Assembly: GCF_019249295.1 (NCBI RefSeq)
Contig: NZ_JAESDH010000003.1
Coordinates: forward strand, 227,456 to 291,455
Direction: 5' to 3'
Length of the DNA: 64,000 nt
From: Alteromonas antoniana
GTDB lineage: Bacteria > Pseudomonadota > Gammaproteobacteria > Enterobacterales > Alteromonadaceae
This document shows, piece by piece, positions 15,642-24,812 of the stretch. A model generated the notes under the pieces. The model searched no databases, had not been told where the DNA came from, and worked only from the letters and a program-made list of their open reading frames with translations. Position 1 is the stretch's first letter, and every line of letters starts with the position of its first letter. Position numbers and translations under genes: made by a program.

Positions 15642-15827
15642 ATGGCACCAAGGCATGGCGAGAAAAGAAATGGCCGATGGGTTCGAGAGCAAAAAACAGA
15701 ACTTACAGGCCAGTCAACTACTGCTTTCGAAAAATATTGCGGCAAATGCGAAGAGTGGATTGACACTGAAAAAGAAGATTTTTTAGAAGTCGGTTTGTGT
15801 TGCCCTAAATGTAAAACCAGATGGTAG
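15642..15827 (+). CDS. Mini zinc-ribbon protein
   Basis: The 61-residue product starts at ATG 15642 after TGATGGGAAACATA. It is basic at the N-terminus and carries a complete four-cysteine zinc ribbon: YCGKCEEW followed by LCCPKCKTRW about 20 residues later. The fold is typical of nucleic-acid- or protein-binding ribbons. Confidence 0.55.
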   Translation: MAPRHGEKRNGRWVREQKTELTGQSTTAFEKYCGKCEEWIDTEKEDFLEVGLCCPKCKTRW

Positions 15828-15835
15828 GAAAAACG

Positions 15836-15976
15836 ATGAAAGCCTCAACCCGCTTGCAAAAAGCCTGTGAACTACTTGGAACATATAGAACCTTCTGGAT
15901 TATGAGACTGAGGCAAGAAAAAGGTCGCTGCAAGCAGCCTCGTGGCTTCGGATATCTGTCTGGGGTCAACGTTTAG
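15836..15976 (+). CDS. 46-residue basic protein
   Basis: The start is ATG 15836, behind TAGGAAAAACG, and the stop is TAG 15974-15976. The peptide is very basic (about 11 Lys or Arg of 46) with two cysteines and a helical middle. It fits exactly between two array members and has the same start module, which supports it as a real gene despite its size. No family is recognised. Confidence 0.45.
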   Translation: MKASTRLQKACELLGTYRTFWIMRLRQEKGRCKQPRGFGYLSGVNV

Positions 15977-15994
15977 GTAGGGATGGGAAATTAG

Positions 15995-16267
15995 ATGTCT
16001 TCAAGAATAGGTGGCGAGTGCCCCAATTGCAGAGAAGCTGGTATTTTGCACATCGACGATCATTTTGTACGTTGTGACAATTGTGATTTTGAGCGCTTTA
16101 GCACTCAGGAGGAATTGGACCGCTATGTGAATGAAGAAGAGTATAAGAAAAACCCTATCTCAGAACGTCTGATTACCTTACAAGAACACGAACCTTGTAT
16201 CCCACCAAGAGCAAGTAAGCCGATAGGGATGAGAGATTTTTTTAAGTCAAAAAAATTAACAGATTAA
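15995..16267 (+). CDS. Small zinc-ribbon protein
   Basis: The 90-residue product opens with a textbook ribbon, ECPNCREAGILHIDDHFVRC then DNC, resembling a transcription-factor-type zinc ribbon. A charged helical tail follows. It is probably a zinc-binding protein that contacts nucleic acid or a host enzyme. It starts behind GATGGGAAATTAG. Confidence 0.55.
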   Translation: MSSRIGGECPNCREAGILHIDDHFVRCDNCDFERFSTQEELDRYVNEEEYKKNPISERLITLQEHEPCIPPRASKPIGMRDFFKSKKLTD

Positions 16268-16286
16268 TACAAATGAAGGGTGTTAG

Positions 16287-16493
16287 ATGATTGAGTTGGT
16301 AGCTATGTTTTTAGTTGCGTTCGTTATAGTAGCTGCAGTTGCTATGAGAATATTAAAATGGTTAGAGGATGGCGGTTTGTATTATATGAAATACCCCGCT
16401 GCAAAAGTCATGGATGACGCAAAGAAAAATGGCCAGTCCGTTGACTATAGAACAGCGCTCAAAGCCGTTGAATCAAGCAAAAGTCGCAGGTAA
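16287..16493 (+). CDS. Small single-pass membrane protein
   Basis: The 68-residue product has one strong N-terminal transmembrane helix (MFLVAFVIVAAVAMRIL, residues 7-23) and a basic cytoplasmic tail. Its start is preceded by GAAGGGTGTTAG. It lacks a cleavage site, so it is likely membrane-anchored. The function is unknown. Confidence 0.5.
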   Translation: MIELVAMFLVAFVIVAAVAMRILKWLEDGGLYYMKYPAAKVMDDAKKNGQSVDYRTALKAVESSKSRR

Positions 16494-16502
16494 GAGGCAG
16501 AA

Positions 16503-16706
16503 ATGGCAGCGTTAAAACGTAATCAGAATTGGCCGCTTGGTGTTGATAGAAATCAACAAGTGTTGATGCAAACATCGAGTGGTCAACTACTAATGTTGGG
16601 GCATTGTGTTGGTGACTATTTTTACACTCCAGACATCGGTGTCGATAAGTGGGAAGTGTGGAAGTTATCTGACCTTACTCCCGCACCACCACTTGAACCT
16701 GCTTAA
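16503..16706 (+). CDS. Unknown small protein, last of array
   Basis: The 67-residue product begins behind TAAGAGGCAGAA, has a beta-rich look and ends in a proline-rich tail. It is the last + strand gene before the oppositely oriented DotL-like gene, whose stop lies about 30 bases further on. No clear terminator separates the convergent genes. No family is recognised. Confidence 0.5.
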   Translation: MAALKRNQNWPLGVDRNQQVLMQTSSGQLLMLGHCVGDYFYTPDIGVDKWEVWKLSDLTPAPPLEPA

Positions 16707-16733
16707 CCAAATTGGACGGGGAGCAGGGTGCTA

Positions 16734-19319
16734 TCAAATATCATCTTCTGCGATTTCTGAAGAATAAACATTAATCAAAGCTCTAAGCTGTTCCTTAGTC
16801 TTACGAGGGTTTTTTGCAAGCGTAGGAGGGTTAGGGTGCGTCACTGTGCGACTAACGTTTTCCACCACGTCTTTAGCAACCTGGCTGCCGTCACTATCAC
16901 CTGTAATGACATCAGAAAGCTCTGCCATACTGCTTTCTACAATATCTCGACCCTGAACACCGAAAACGGTATCGAAAATATTCTGAGTTTGTGAAGCAAC
17001 TTCCTCTGCAATGACATGGCCAGTACTCTCATCAGAGTTGGATTCAGATTCAACTGAGATGGAGTCTGTAAAGGCAAGATCATCACCGGTGATATCCTCA
17101 CCGGGCTTAGAAGAATCCGCCTTTTCTTCGAATGCGACGTTAGCGAATGGCATGCCGTCTTCATCAGTATCGAAGCCATACTCTTCGGTCGATAGCTGCT
17201 CAGGCCCTGTCGTTTCCTGTGGATCTTGGCCTGGTGAGACGTCATCGAACTCATGCTCGAAGTCTTCATCAAAATCAGAAGTTGCATCTTCATGATGATA
17301 GTGAAGCAAATCCAGGTCGAGTTTCATTTGCGTGCCGGCGATATACGAAGTCCCCATACGTATGTCACCAGCGAATTTTTCAACGAGATGAGCAGACTGT
17401 TGGAGTGAATTCGGAAGGCTGTGATTTGTTTCAGTGAACTCGATTTCCTCATCCTTGATAAATCGAGCGGCGTGTTTCATGAAACGGTTGTAGTCATCCA
17501 TTGAGACCGGTTCACCACTACTTGTGTTAGATAGGCTGAAATAGTCATTCAACCTCACATATTCCAGCTCCTGGGTACTCAACATTGGAATGCGGACTAA
17601 AGCTAGCTTCCCGTTATAGTGGAAGTACACCTCACCTTCTACCAAGTTTTGAAGGTCTTTGACGTCCAAAATATTTTCTTTCGAAACGGAATAGCCAGCG
17701 GCCTTCAGTGACCTGGACATCCCAGCTTCATTTATGTCGTATCTATCGATACGCGCAAAATAATCCTCGCCTACATACTTTATGATCTCATCAGTCGTGG
17801 CATTATCAAGAACGCGACCGAACATTTTGAGGTTAGTGTTTCCCCATATACTGTCGACCTCTTTAGCTACTTGATCCGACAACCGTCGCATTGCGGACAA
17901 ATCCTGCGCACAATACTGAAGGGCAAATCCGATACTTCTAGCCTGCGCTGCAGCAACAGCCGTTCCCTCTGTAAGGTAGTAACCCACTTCATCATTGTCA
18001 CTTAAGAATGCTGTGGGGCTTGTGGTGGGGCGGGCTTCGGTATTCTTGGAAGCTTCCCCAGCGAGTTTGTCACCAAGAGACTTGGCCATCATGGACTTTT
18101 GAGCAGCGAGGGTAATCCGGCCCAGTGAAGCAAGTGAGCTTGGTGAAGTTTCAAGTGCAGGTAGCAGGATCAAAAGAAGGCGTCGATTTAGCACGACATC
18201 TTCCATATCGATGTTCCCTGTAGGGCAGTCAGCACTATTGAAAATAAAGCCGTAGTCACCAGCCAACATATTCATGATAGGAATTATCTGCATCACGACG
18301 TAACCAAACTGGTCCAGTATGGTTGCAGCTTCACGACCAGAGGGAGATTGCCCCTCCATAATAGTTTTTAAAGCCTTCTCGTTCATTCCCGGGAGTGTTT
18401 TTATGAACTTCAGTAGCTGTGACTTTGCCTGGTCAGGAATTGTCTCGTCACCCAAAACCTTTCCTGCTTCCTCAAGAATGAGCATGTCAGAAAGCACATC
18501 GATGGTCAGGAGTAGGTTCTGTTTATCGCGGCGAAAAACGTTAGGCTTAATCATGGCCGGCACGTAGGACTCTGCCCGCTTAGCCCAGATGTCTCCGTCG
18601 CCATCAAGAAGCGCTTTAGTAATTTCACTCAGCGTGTCGGAAGAGGAACTCATATAAGGGTGGTATGAGTTGGAATCCTTCATTCCGTGCGGATCTTTGT
18701 TCCAAGAATCTTGCTCCCCCCTGATGTAGTTGATGACCTGGACGTTATCTATCAGGTTCATGCGCCATGCTTTGCTCATATGCTCGATAGGCAATTTGAG
18801 ATCGGCCTTACCGTCAGTAATGCTATATCCTGACCCCATAATAAGGTAGCTCGTGCTTATCGTGCTTTGTCCTACAGTTTTTCCCGAGCCCGTCGTCCCA
18901 AGAAAAATCTGGTGCTGACGGTTCACGCTATCCGATACCCATACTTCTTCGTTTGTATCAATATCATTGCCGTAATAAACAACGCCTTCGGCTTTACCTA
19001 TTCCCATAGGATTGCCTTTATGCTTCGGCTGCCTATTGTTCGGATCATGTTTAATGCCGGACGATAGGGGTAAATGAATAGTAAGAGAGAGACGCTTTTT
19101 CCTGTGATATAGATAGAACGGGACAGAGCCAATAAATGCCCACATCCCAGCTCCTACTTTGATACCGAAGTGCATCTCCATCACCCCAATGCCAATACCC
19201 GCAGCAACCATTGCTGTCCCAACTTTCCGCTTAGTAAAAGCTTTCCCGAACTGATCCCAGAGGCCGAGATCTGTCTTTACGTGAGATTTAGCACTAGCTT
19301 TTAATGATGGATTACGCAC
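16734..19319 (-). CDS. trbC: DotL/TrbC-type IV coupling ATPase
   Basis: The 861-residue protein starts at GTG 19319, with the preceding gene's stop inside its Shine-Dalgarno region. Two membrane helices lie around residues 34-70. Walker A is GTTGSGKT (141-148), and a Walker-B-like NDEVGYYLTEGTAVAAAQAR segment (about 442-461) followed by ARSIGFALQYCAQDLSAM is characteristic of DotL/TrbC. The last 200 residues are very acidic, probably the flexible adaptor-binding tail. It drives DNA-protein substrate into the transfer channel with the DotM-like protein encoded at 1819. Confidence 0.85.
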   Translation of the reverse strand: MRNPSLKASAKSHVKTDLGLWDQFGKAFTKRKVGTAMVAAGIGIGVMEMHFGIKVGAGMWAFIGSVPFYLYHRKKRLSLTIHLPLSSGIKHDPNNRQPKHKGNPMGIGKAEGVVYYGNDIDTNEEVWVSDSVNRQHQIFLGTTGSGKTVGQSTISTSYLIMGSGYSITDGKADLKLPIEHMSKAWRMNLIDNVQVINYIRGEQDSWNKDPHGMKDSNSYHPYMSSSSDTLSEITKALLDGDGDIWAKRAESYVPAMIKPNVFRRDKQNLLLTIDVLSDMLILEEAGKVLGDETIPDQAKSQLLKFIKTLPGMNEKALKTIMEGQSPSGREAATILDQFGYVVMQIIPIMNMLAGDYGFIFNSADCPTGNIDMEDVVLNRRLLLILLPALETSPSSLASLGRITLAAQKSMMAKSLGDKLAGEASKNTEARPTTSPTAFLSDNDEVGYYLTEGTAVAAAQARSIGFALQYCAQDLSAMRRLSDQVAKEVDSIWGNTNLKMFGRVLDNATTDEIIKYVGEDYFARIDRYDINEAGMSRSLKAAGYSVSKENILDVKDLQNLVEGEVYFHYNGKLALVRIPMLSTQELEYVRLNDYFSLSNTSSGEPVSMDDYNRFMKHAARFIKDEEIEFTETNHSLPNSLQQSAHLVEKFAGDIRMGTSYIAGTQMKLDLDLLHYHHEDATSDFDEDFEHEFDDVSPGQDPQETTGPEQLSTEEYGFDTDEDGMPFANVAFEEKADSSKPGEDITGDDLAFTDSISVESESNSDESTGHVIAEEVASQTQNIFDTVFGVQGRDIVESSMAELSDVITGDSDGSQVAKDVVENVSRTVTHPNPPTLAKNPRKTKEQLRALINVYSSEIAEDDI

Positions 19320-19325
19320 AGCGGT

Positions 19326-20678
19326 TTACCTTTCGCGATTGAACAGCAATTCTTGGAGATTTTTCACCGGGTCCTCATCGCCGCTTGTATCGACTTTAGG
19401 CTTTACCGGGCTAATTCCCTGCCTGCCGGTCCCACCAGACTTGAGAGCATCACGTTGTTTCCGATTTAGTCTTAAGTAGTCAGACATATCGGCAATTGTC
19501 ATACTTTCCACTTTATCGTCCGAAAGCATTTCGAGGCGTTGCTTCTGCTGGCTGGTAAGAGATTCAGTAAATGATGGCGTCAGGTTAGATCGTGCCGAAG
19601 AAGTGGAATATCTGGGCTGCACAGGCAAATCATTGTGTTTGGTACCACCATGACCTCCTCCAATTGTACCGCCTTGGCCACCACCGACTTTTGGTCGTGT
19701 TGGTGTTGGTATATCCGCTCGGAGCGACCGGACCTGCATCTCAGTTAAATTCAGGTAACCCGCCAGATTCTCTTCTGACATTCTCTTTAACATGTCCTCT
19801 GGGATCCGTGACAGTTTATCTAACTGGGCGTCGGTAAGTTCTACATCCCCTATGCTGCCGCCAATACTCTGTTGGTTTCCGTCCATGTCTCTTATGGTAG
19901 TGTTGCCAGGCGTGGTGTTAACCTTGCCACGAGTTTCGACGTTTTTGATGTTTTCCAGGTTTTGCTGCATCTTATCAATATCAACGCTACTGTTTCCCCG
20001 AACAGCGTCTTGGAATTGCTCTTGTGCAGATTTACCAGACCCGCTTCTCCAGCCCCCTGTTGATTGTCGAGAGTCATCACTGAAGGTTCTTTTGATGCTT
20101 TTCGTTGTATCCCGGTAGGCGTCCTCAACATCACCGAGTAAGCCTTGGCCGTTCTTATCAACGCCAGTTGAACCATACAGCAGTTCTTCGGCCATATCGT
20201 CTACGCCCTTCGTATTCATTGAGTAAATCGGCGAATTAATGCTGACCCCGTTTTGGTCCAGCTTGAAGTCAACTTTCATGCTTTCCTTAAACGAGCCTAT
20301 GGCGTCCTGGGCAAAGTCACAAAACAGTGAGCTCAGATCTATATCGCCGATACCAAAAGAGAAATCAAAATTAAGAAATCCCCCAATCCCACAGTCCTCC
20401 AGCGAGGAGGGGATCTCTGGTAATTTAAACCGGTCCATAAGCTGCTCGTGAACTTGTCCCACATCACAAGACTGAGCGCCGCCATCGCCGCCACCCGGCC
20501 AATGCTTCATAGCTTCGTCTCTATATGCCTGCCTTCGCTCAGCGATAGCCCTTTTTTCTTCCTCAGTCAGGTGATCCCCAACAGGGGTTGCATACGAGTT
20601 AGAGGCAGCCACCAGCCAAAGAAGACCGAAAGTGGTGATTTTCATAGAAGGGTTACATATTACTTTCGAATTATTCAT
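19326..20678 (-). CDS. Secreted protein with two internal repeats, transfer region
   Basis: The 450-residue protein has an N-terminal hydrophobic export signal (about residues 13-30, cleavage near NSYA). An acidic, cysteine-containing region follows (Cys71, Cys96, Cys120). The C-terminal half is low-complexity linker with two copies of a roughly 39-residue helical repeat: residues 281-319 and 374-412. Each runs from LT through an M-rich helix to YL-L-x-x-x-Q and a final L. It is directly upstream of the DotL-like gene. I recognise no family; a periplasmic or surface role in the I-type transfer channel is inferred from position. Confidence 0.6.
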   Translation of the reverse strand: MNNSKVICNPSMKITTFGLLWLVAASNSYATPVGDHLTEEEKRAIAERRQAYRDEAMKHWPGGGDGGAQSCDVGQVHEQLMDRFKLPEIPSSLEDCGIGGFLNFDFSFGIGDIDLSSLFCDFAQDAIGSFKESMKVDFKLDQNGVSINSPIYSMNTKGVDDMAEELLYGSTGVDKNGQGLLGDVEDAYRDTTKSIKRTFSDDSRQSTGGWRSGSGKSAQEQFQDAVRGNSSVDIDKMQQNLENIKNVETRGKVNTTPGNTTIRDMDGNQQSIGGSIGDVELTDAQLDKLSRIPEDMLKRMSEENLAGYLNLTEMQVRSLRADIPTPTRPKVGGGQGGTIGGGHGGTKHNDLPVQPRYSTSSARSNLTPSFTESLTSQQKQRLEMLSDDKVESMTIADMSDYLRLNRKQRDALKSGGTGRQGISPVKPKVDTSGDEDPVKNLQELLFNRER

Positions 20679-21423
20679 CGTTGCCGGACTCCGCTTCTGG
20701 GTTTGTTAGGGATTGGAGGATTTCATGGACTTCTGCAGTTTTAATTTGATACCCAATAGGGCGAGGGACTGCCTCAGCGGGTTCATTATGAGGTGCATCC
20801 GCACGTGACTCTTGCGTCGATTTGGCTTCGTTGATCCGCCGCCTTATGACGTCGTTTAATTTATTTTCAGGGATAACGCTTTCTGAGGTCGGAGTTGAAT
20901 CCTGAGAACTAAACGGTTCGTCACCCGACAAATCGATAAAGCTTTCTGCAGGAGAGTGCGGCTTAGCAGTGAGACTTTCACGCTCATGATCAAGAACGGC
21001 CACCTGAATTCGCTTCATGGTCTCTGGATCGAAAATTTCACCCACCAAAATAGACTGGACCATATATCGCAAACGGTTAATAACAGTCGACAGATACACT
21101 TTTCCATCAGGAATTTTGTCAGCCGTAAAAGGACTCAACATCTGATTGATTAATCGTGGATTTCGCTCTGCGAGGCTGCTTATGAAACGCAAGAATCGCG
21201 GTAGTGAAAAGTACGCTCCGTTTGTTAGAAGAAGATGCGAGGCTCTTGATAGCGTCGTATCCGATGTTTTCTCTAACAGTGACGAAAGCTCATTAATCAA
21301 ACCTTTGATTTCAGCGTCATCATCAGAACTCCATGTCTCTTTAGAGGAGACACGAGCTATTAAAACCTGCAGGTGGCTAGATAAGGAATTGATAAAATCA
21401 TCAATATCGGTGTCGGTTATCAT
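20671..21423 (-). CDS. Unknown cytoplasmic protein, transfer region
   Basis: This 250-residue helical protein is the first gene of the leftward operon that leads to the DotL-like gene, and its 3' end overlaps the next start. The C-terminal half is acidic and Pro/Ser-rich. There is no signal or membrane segment. It diverges from the DotA-like gene with only 70 bases between, which must hold both promoters. The family is not recognised. Confidence 0.6.
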   Translation of the reverse strand: MITDTDIDDFINSLSSHLQVLIARVSSKETWSSDDDAEIKGLINELSSLLEKTSDTTLSRASHLLLTNGAYFSLPRFLRFISSLAERNPRLINQMLSPFTADKIPDGKVYLSTVINRLRYMVQSILVGEIFDPETMKRIQVAVLDHERESLTAKPHSPAESFIDLSGDEPFSSQDSTPTSESVIPENKLNDVIRRRINEAKSTQESRADAPHNEPAEAVPRPIGYQIKTAEVHEILQSLTNPEAESGNDE

Positions 21424-21493
21424 GCGCTTGCTGTGATGCTTAAAAGATATATAATGTGCTTAATCATAGCACCTATACAAAAGGCTTGTCGAT

Positions 21494-23977
21494 ATGTCCT
21501 TAATTGGTAAATTAACCGGGAAGTGCGGCCTCACCAGCTTATTGTTGGTCGCAGCTTCGTTGGTATGTAGCGGGGCATCAATCGCGCAGGAGAGTGAATC
21601 AAATGGGCAAAGAGGGATCCCGGAGTCTAATGAAGAGCTCTTAGAGTACCTTCAGGACCAAAATTTTCAGGCAAGTGACATCGATTCAAGCTCCTACGCC
21701 ATAAGTGGTGCTGAACTTATGGCTGGACCGGGACCTGACGATGTCGCTGCCAACCTGGCACTGATGACATTCGGTGATCCGGTCAGAGAGATAATGGACG
21801 CCCGATTCGGTGGGATTAACGCAAATACCAATAGTGGTGATATTACGCTCATCACTCATCTGGCAACTATAACAACGAGCCTGGCGCTGTTTTTTACTTC
21901 AATTCTGCTTTTCGCTGCCTTAGCTGGTGGAATTATTTACACAGGTAAAGATGGCCAGTTGTTAGGTAAAGACTGGGACCATAAGCTATTTCCATTGAGG
22001 GCCAGCTGGCATACTGCGTTTCTGGTGCCATGGCCGGGATTTGGTGGACTGTGTGGGATACAGGTCGTCGTCTTGTTCGCTGGTCTGCTGGGGCTGGGAA
22101 TCGGCTCAACCGTCTTCAAGTCAGGTGTTAATTTCCTCGCTTCTGGTGAACAACTTGTTATATATCAAAACAGGGATGTGATAGCCCTATCTGAAGGCCT
22201 AATGGAAGCTTCATTCTGTGATGCATATGGCCAAGTGCTTAACGCACAGGAGAGCGGCACATATCCAACACCCGGTATTGAAGTCCGCGATCATGTCGTA
22301 AGACTATCCGGGGGCGCGGGCCCGGGGGCTACTGAGGTGGAAATACCTCAGGGGGTAGAAGTTATAGTTGGTCGCAGAGCGTGTGGAAGCTTTCTTTTAG
22401 ATTATGAAACGGTGGAAACTGCAGAAACTCATGAAGACGTTATAAAGAGCGCTCTTTACGCGCACCTTATTACTGACGGCGCGATAGCGGATTTCTACAA
22501 TACCATTGTTGGAATTGGCACTGCAGAAAATAGCTTTATCCATAGAATTGTGGATGAGCAATTAAACCCGTCACCCACAGAAAATTTAGAGATCCTTACT
22601 CAGGCAGAAGCCAACAGCTTGGAAGCTGCGAGAGAGGCTTTCTATTTGAGTATCACGGGGGTTATCAATAGTGATGCTGTAAAAACTCAGATAACCGCTC
22701 TCAATAGCGACTTCATTGACAGGGCGAGCCGTTACGGTTTCGCATTCTTTTTCCGTTTTTACTATGACCTCACCGGAATGCAGGAGAAAACATCTGCAGC
22801 CGTAGCAGACGTGCTCGGTAATGAGGTCGTTGTTCCATGGGACATAAAGTTTTGTGAAGATGCCTGGATAGACTGGTTTTGCGACCGCTCTGAAAAAGTC
22901 GCTGAAGCTGAAAGTGCTGTTAATCGGGTATTCAAAGACTTATATCGGGAGACAAACATCCTGTACTCGAATGCATTGGGCGCCATGGTGGATGATAGAG
23001 AGTTTTCAGACGGCTGGCTCAACAATATTATCATTTCTTTTACCCAAACACTGACGGAACTCCCAAGACAAACGAACCCAGATCCGATTTTGGAAGTGAA
23101 AACACTTGGTGACTGGATGATAACTATTACCGAGGGTATGTTTGCTCTCACGAATACTATCAAGGCTTCGGCAGATGGAGCCGCAGTAGCAGCATCACGG
23201 ATCCCAGTAATTGATGGAATATTTGAAGGTATAAAGTCTTATGTAGGGTCAATGATTGCGAAACTATGGGTAGGCCTGATACCACTATTTGGACTCGGTT
23301 TCACGTATGCTTATATCATTCCGGCCATCCCAATTATATTTGGTTATGTCGCGGTGTTTTCATTTTTCATCTACTGGGCGACGGCGCTCTATCACGCTCC
23401 GTTTTGGTATGCCATGGGGGCCATGCCAAAGGGAGACGGTCTGATGGGAAGGGCTGGTAGTGGCTATAGCATGGCAGTTAACCTTCTGCTGATGCCGGCT
23501 TTCATGATCATCGGTTATTTTACAGGAATGGTGTTGATGAAATCCTTTGGATGGTTGGTATCTATTAGTTTTTTCGACAGCATAGGTGGCGTTCATGATG
23601 CCGGCTCAATTTCGGGATTTGGGCTTACACAGTTAGCGGGGGTCTTTGTGGTGTATGGCACAGTCTACACTATCTTGATCTGGAAGTGTTTTGGTTTGAT
23701 TTTTGAAATTTCTAATGAGCTATCGAAGTGGACGGGTTCAAATCACTCTAACAACTTCGGTGAAGATCACGCTAAGAACGCGGCACTTACCGCAGCTGGC
23801 GCAGCAAGTACGTCGGTAACACAAACCGCAGGCAATATTAAGAAAAATTCGGATAAGATCGACAAGCAAAATATGTCTGCAGATACGACGGCAGAAGCGA
23901 ATAAAAGCGTGTCCGATGGGAGTCCAGCTACCAAAAAAGCCGTCGACGACACGAACAGGGATTTTAAAAACAAATAA
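21494..23977 (+). CDS. traY: DotA/TraY-type integral membrane transfer protein
   Basis: The 827-residue protein has an N-terminal signal-like helix (residues 14-31). Two or three membrane helices lie at about 115-145 and 185-205, followed by a large middle domain. A second cluster of about five helices spans residues 585-740, and the tail is polar. The segment RASWHTAFLVPWPGFGGLCG, followed by VVVLFAGLLGLGIGS, has the DotA/TraY layout. TraY of IncI plasmids is an inner-membrane transfer component and the recognition target for entry exclusion. The opposite-strand membrane gene next door fits that context. Confidence 0.8.
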   Translation: MSLIGKLTGKCGLTSLLLVAASLVCSGASIAQESESNGQRGIPESNEELLEYLQDQNFQASDIDSSSYAISGAELMAGPGPDDVAANLALMTFGDPVREIMDARFGGINANTNSGDITLITHLATITTSLALFFTSILLFAALAGGIIYTGKDGQLLGKDWDHKLFPLRASWHTAFLVPWPGFGGLCGIQVVVLFAGLLGLGIGSTVFKSGVNFLASGEQLVIYQNRDVIALSEGLMEASFCDAYGQVLNAQESGTYPTPGIEVRDHVVRLSGGAGPGATEVEIPQGVEVIVGRRACGSFLLDYETVETAETHEDVIKSALYAHLITDGAIADFYNTIVGIGTAENSFIHRIVDEQLNPSPTENLEILTQAEANSLEAAREAFYLSITGVINSDAVKTQITALNSDFIDRASRYGFAFFFRFYYDLTGMQEKTSAAVADVLGNEVVVPWDIKFCEDAWIDWFCDRSEKVAEAESAVNRVFKDLYRETNILYSNALGAMVDDREFSDGWLNNIIISFTQTLTELPRQTNPDPILEVKTLGDWMITITEGMFALTNTIKASADGAAVAASRIPVIDGIFEGIKSYVGSMIAKLWVGLIPLFGLGFTYAYIIPAIPIIFGYVAVFSFFIYWATALYHAPFWYAMGAMPKGDGLMGRAGSGYSMAVNLLLMPAFMIIGYFTGMVLMKSFGWLVSISFFDSIGGVHDAGSISGFGLTQLAGVFVVYGTVYTILIWKCFGLIFEISNELSKWTGSNHSNNFGEDHAKNAALTAAGAASTSVTQTAGNIKKNSDKIDKQNMSADTTAEANKSVSDGSPATKKAVDDTNRDFKNK

Positions 23978-24007
23978 ACACTATGAATGGCGCAGGCGTT
24001 TAGTCGC

Positions 24008-24688
24008 CTAAATTGCTTGCGTTGTTTTGCTTTCGATCTCTGTATTTCTATCTATCTGCTGACAGTGCTTGAGAGAGACAGTGACATCTGCGACATACTC
24101 ACCGTTTAAATCAAAATATCGATATACAACGGTGATGCCTTGCTCAAGGAGGAACTGAAATGTATCGCTAGGGCAGGTCATAGATAAAACGCTATCGCGT
24201 GTTTGTTCAGAAAAAGCTTTTGTATTGATATGTTGTACTTCAATATCGAAAAGTTTGATGCTCATCACATAGTTATCAGACTCAACGCTGTAGTCAACAG
24301 ACTGGAGTGTTGTCATCTGGTCTATCTTCATAGGTAGGAGGTGTGCAGAACGGTCCACAAATCTCTCCAATTCATCTTTATTCTCTACCTCAGTCACATG
24401 GTTATATTTGATATCTTTGTCTTCGCTGCTATCGGCATAGAGATAACCACCGTACGCATAAGTACAAAGCCCTAAAAAGGCGCCAAACGTTAATCCTAAG
24501 GACATCCTGGTGTTTAAGAAGTAACTGAAGGAACCAGCCATTAATGAAAATACTATTGAAACAAGAAATATAGAGTAGGGCAGTGGTTGAGGGTCAATCA
24601 CTGTCGATATGAGAAAGCAAAAAGATGCCATGGCTAACGCGCAAAGCACTGTGGATGACTTGATACTGCTTTTAATGATATCGCTCAT
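24008..24688 (-). CDS. Three-helix membrane protein next to traY; possible exclusion protein
   Basis: The 226-residue protein has three N-terminal hydrophobic helices (about residues 13-31, 36-57 and 68-88) and a 130-residue soluble C-terminal domain. In IncI1 R64 the entry-exclusion protein ExcA, about 220 residues, is encoded beside traY and recognises TraY. Similar size, membrane nature and position make this a candidate exclusion protein. It is, however, convergent rather than co-directional, and I see no direct sequence resemblance. The function is therefore inference. Confidence 0.4.
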   Translation of the reverse strand: MSDIIKSSIKSSTVLCALAMASFCFLISTVIDPQPLPYSIFLVSIVFSLMAGSFSYFLNTRMSLGLTFGAFLGLCTYAYGGYLYADSSEDKDIKYNHVTEVENKDELERFVDRSAHLLPMKIDQMTTLQSVDYSVESDNYVMSIKLFDIEVQHINTKAFSEQTRDSVLSMTCPSDTFQFLLEQGITVVYRYFDLNGEYVADVTVSLKHCQQIDRNTEIESKTTQAI

Positions 24689-24812
24689 TTAGAAAGGTCT
24701 TCTTTTTCCTAATTATAACAGACAACACGTACCAAAAAGTCTTGCTCAATACACTTGCCATGGCTGTGCAAAAAATATATCCTTTGCGCATCATTTAGCT
24801 ATTGGGCATGCT

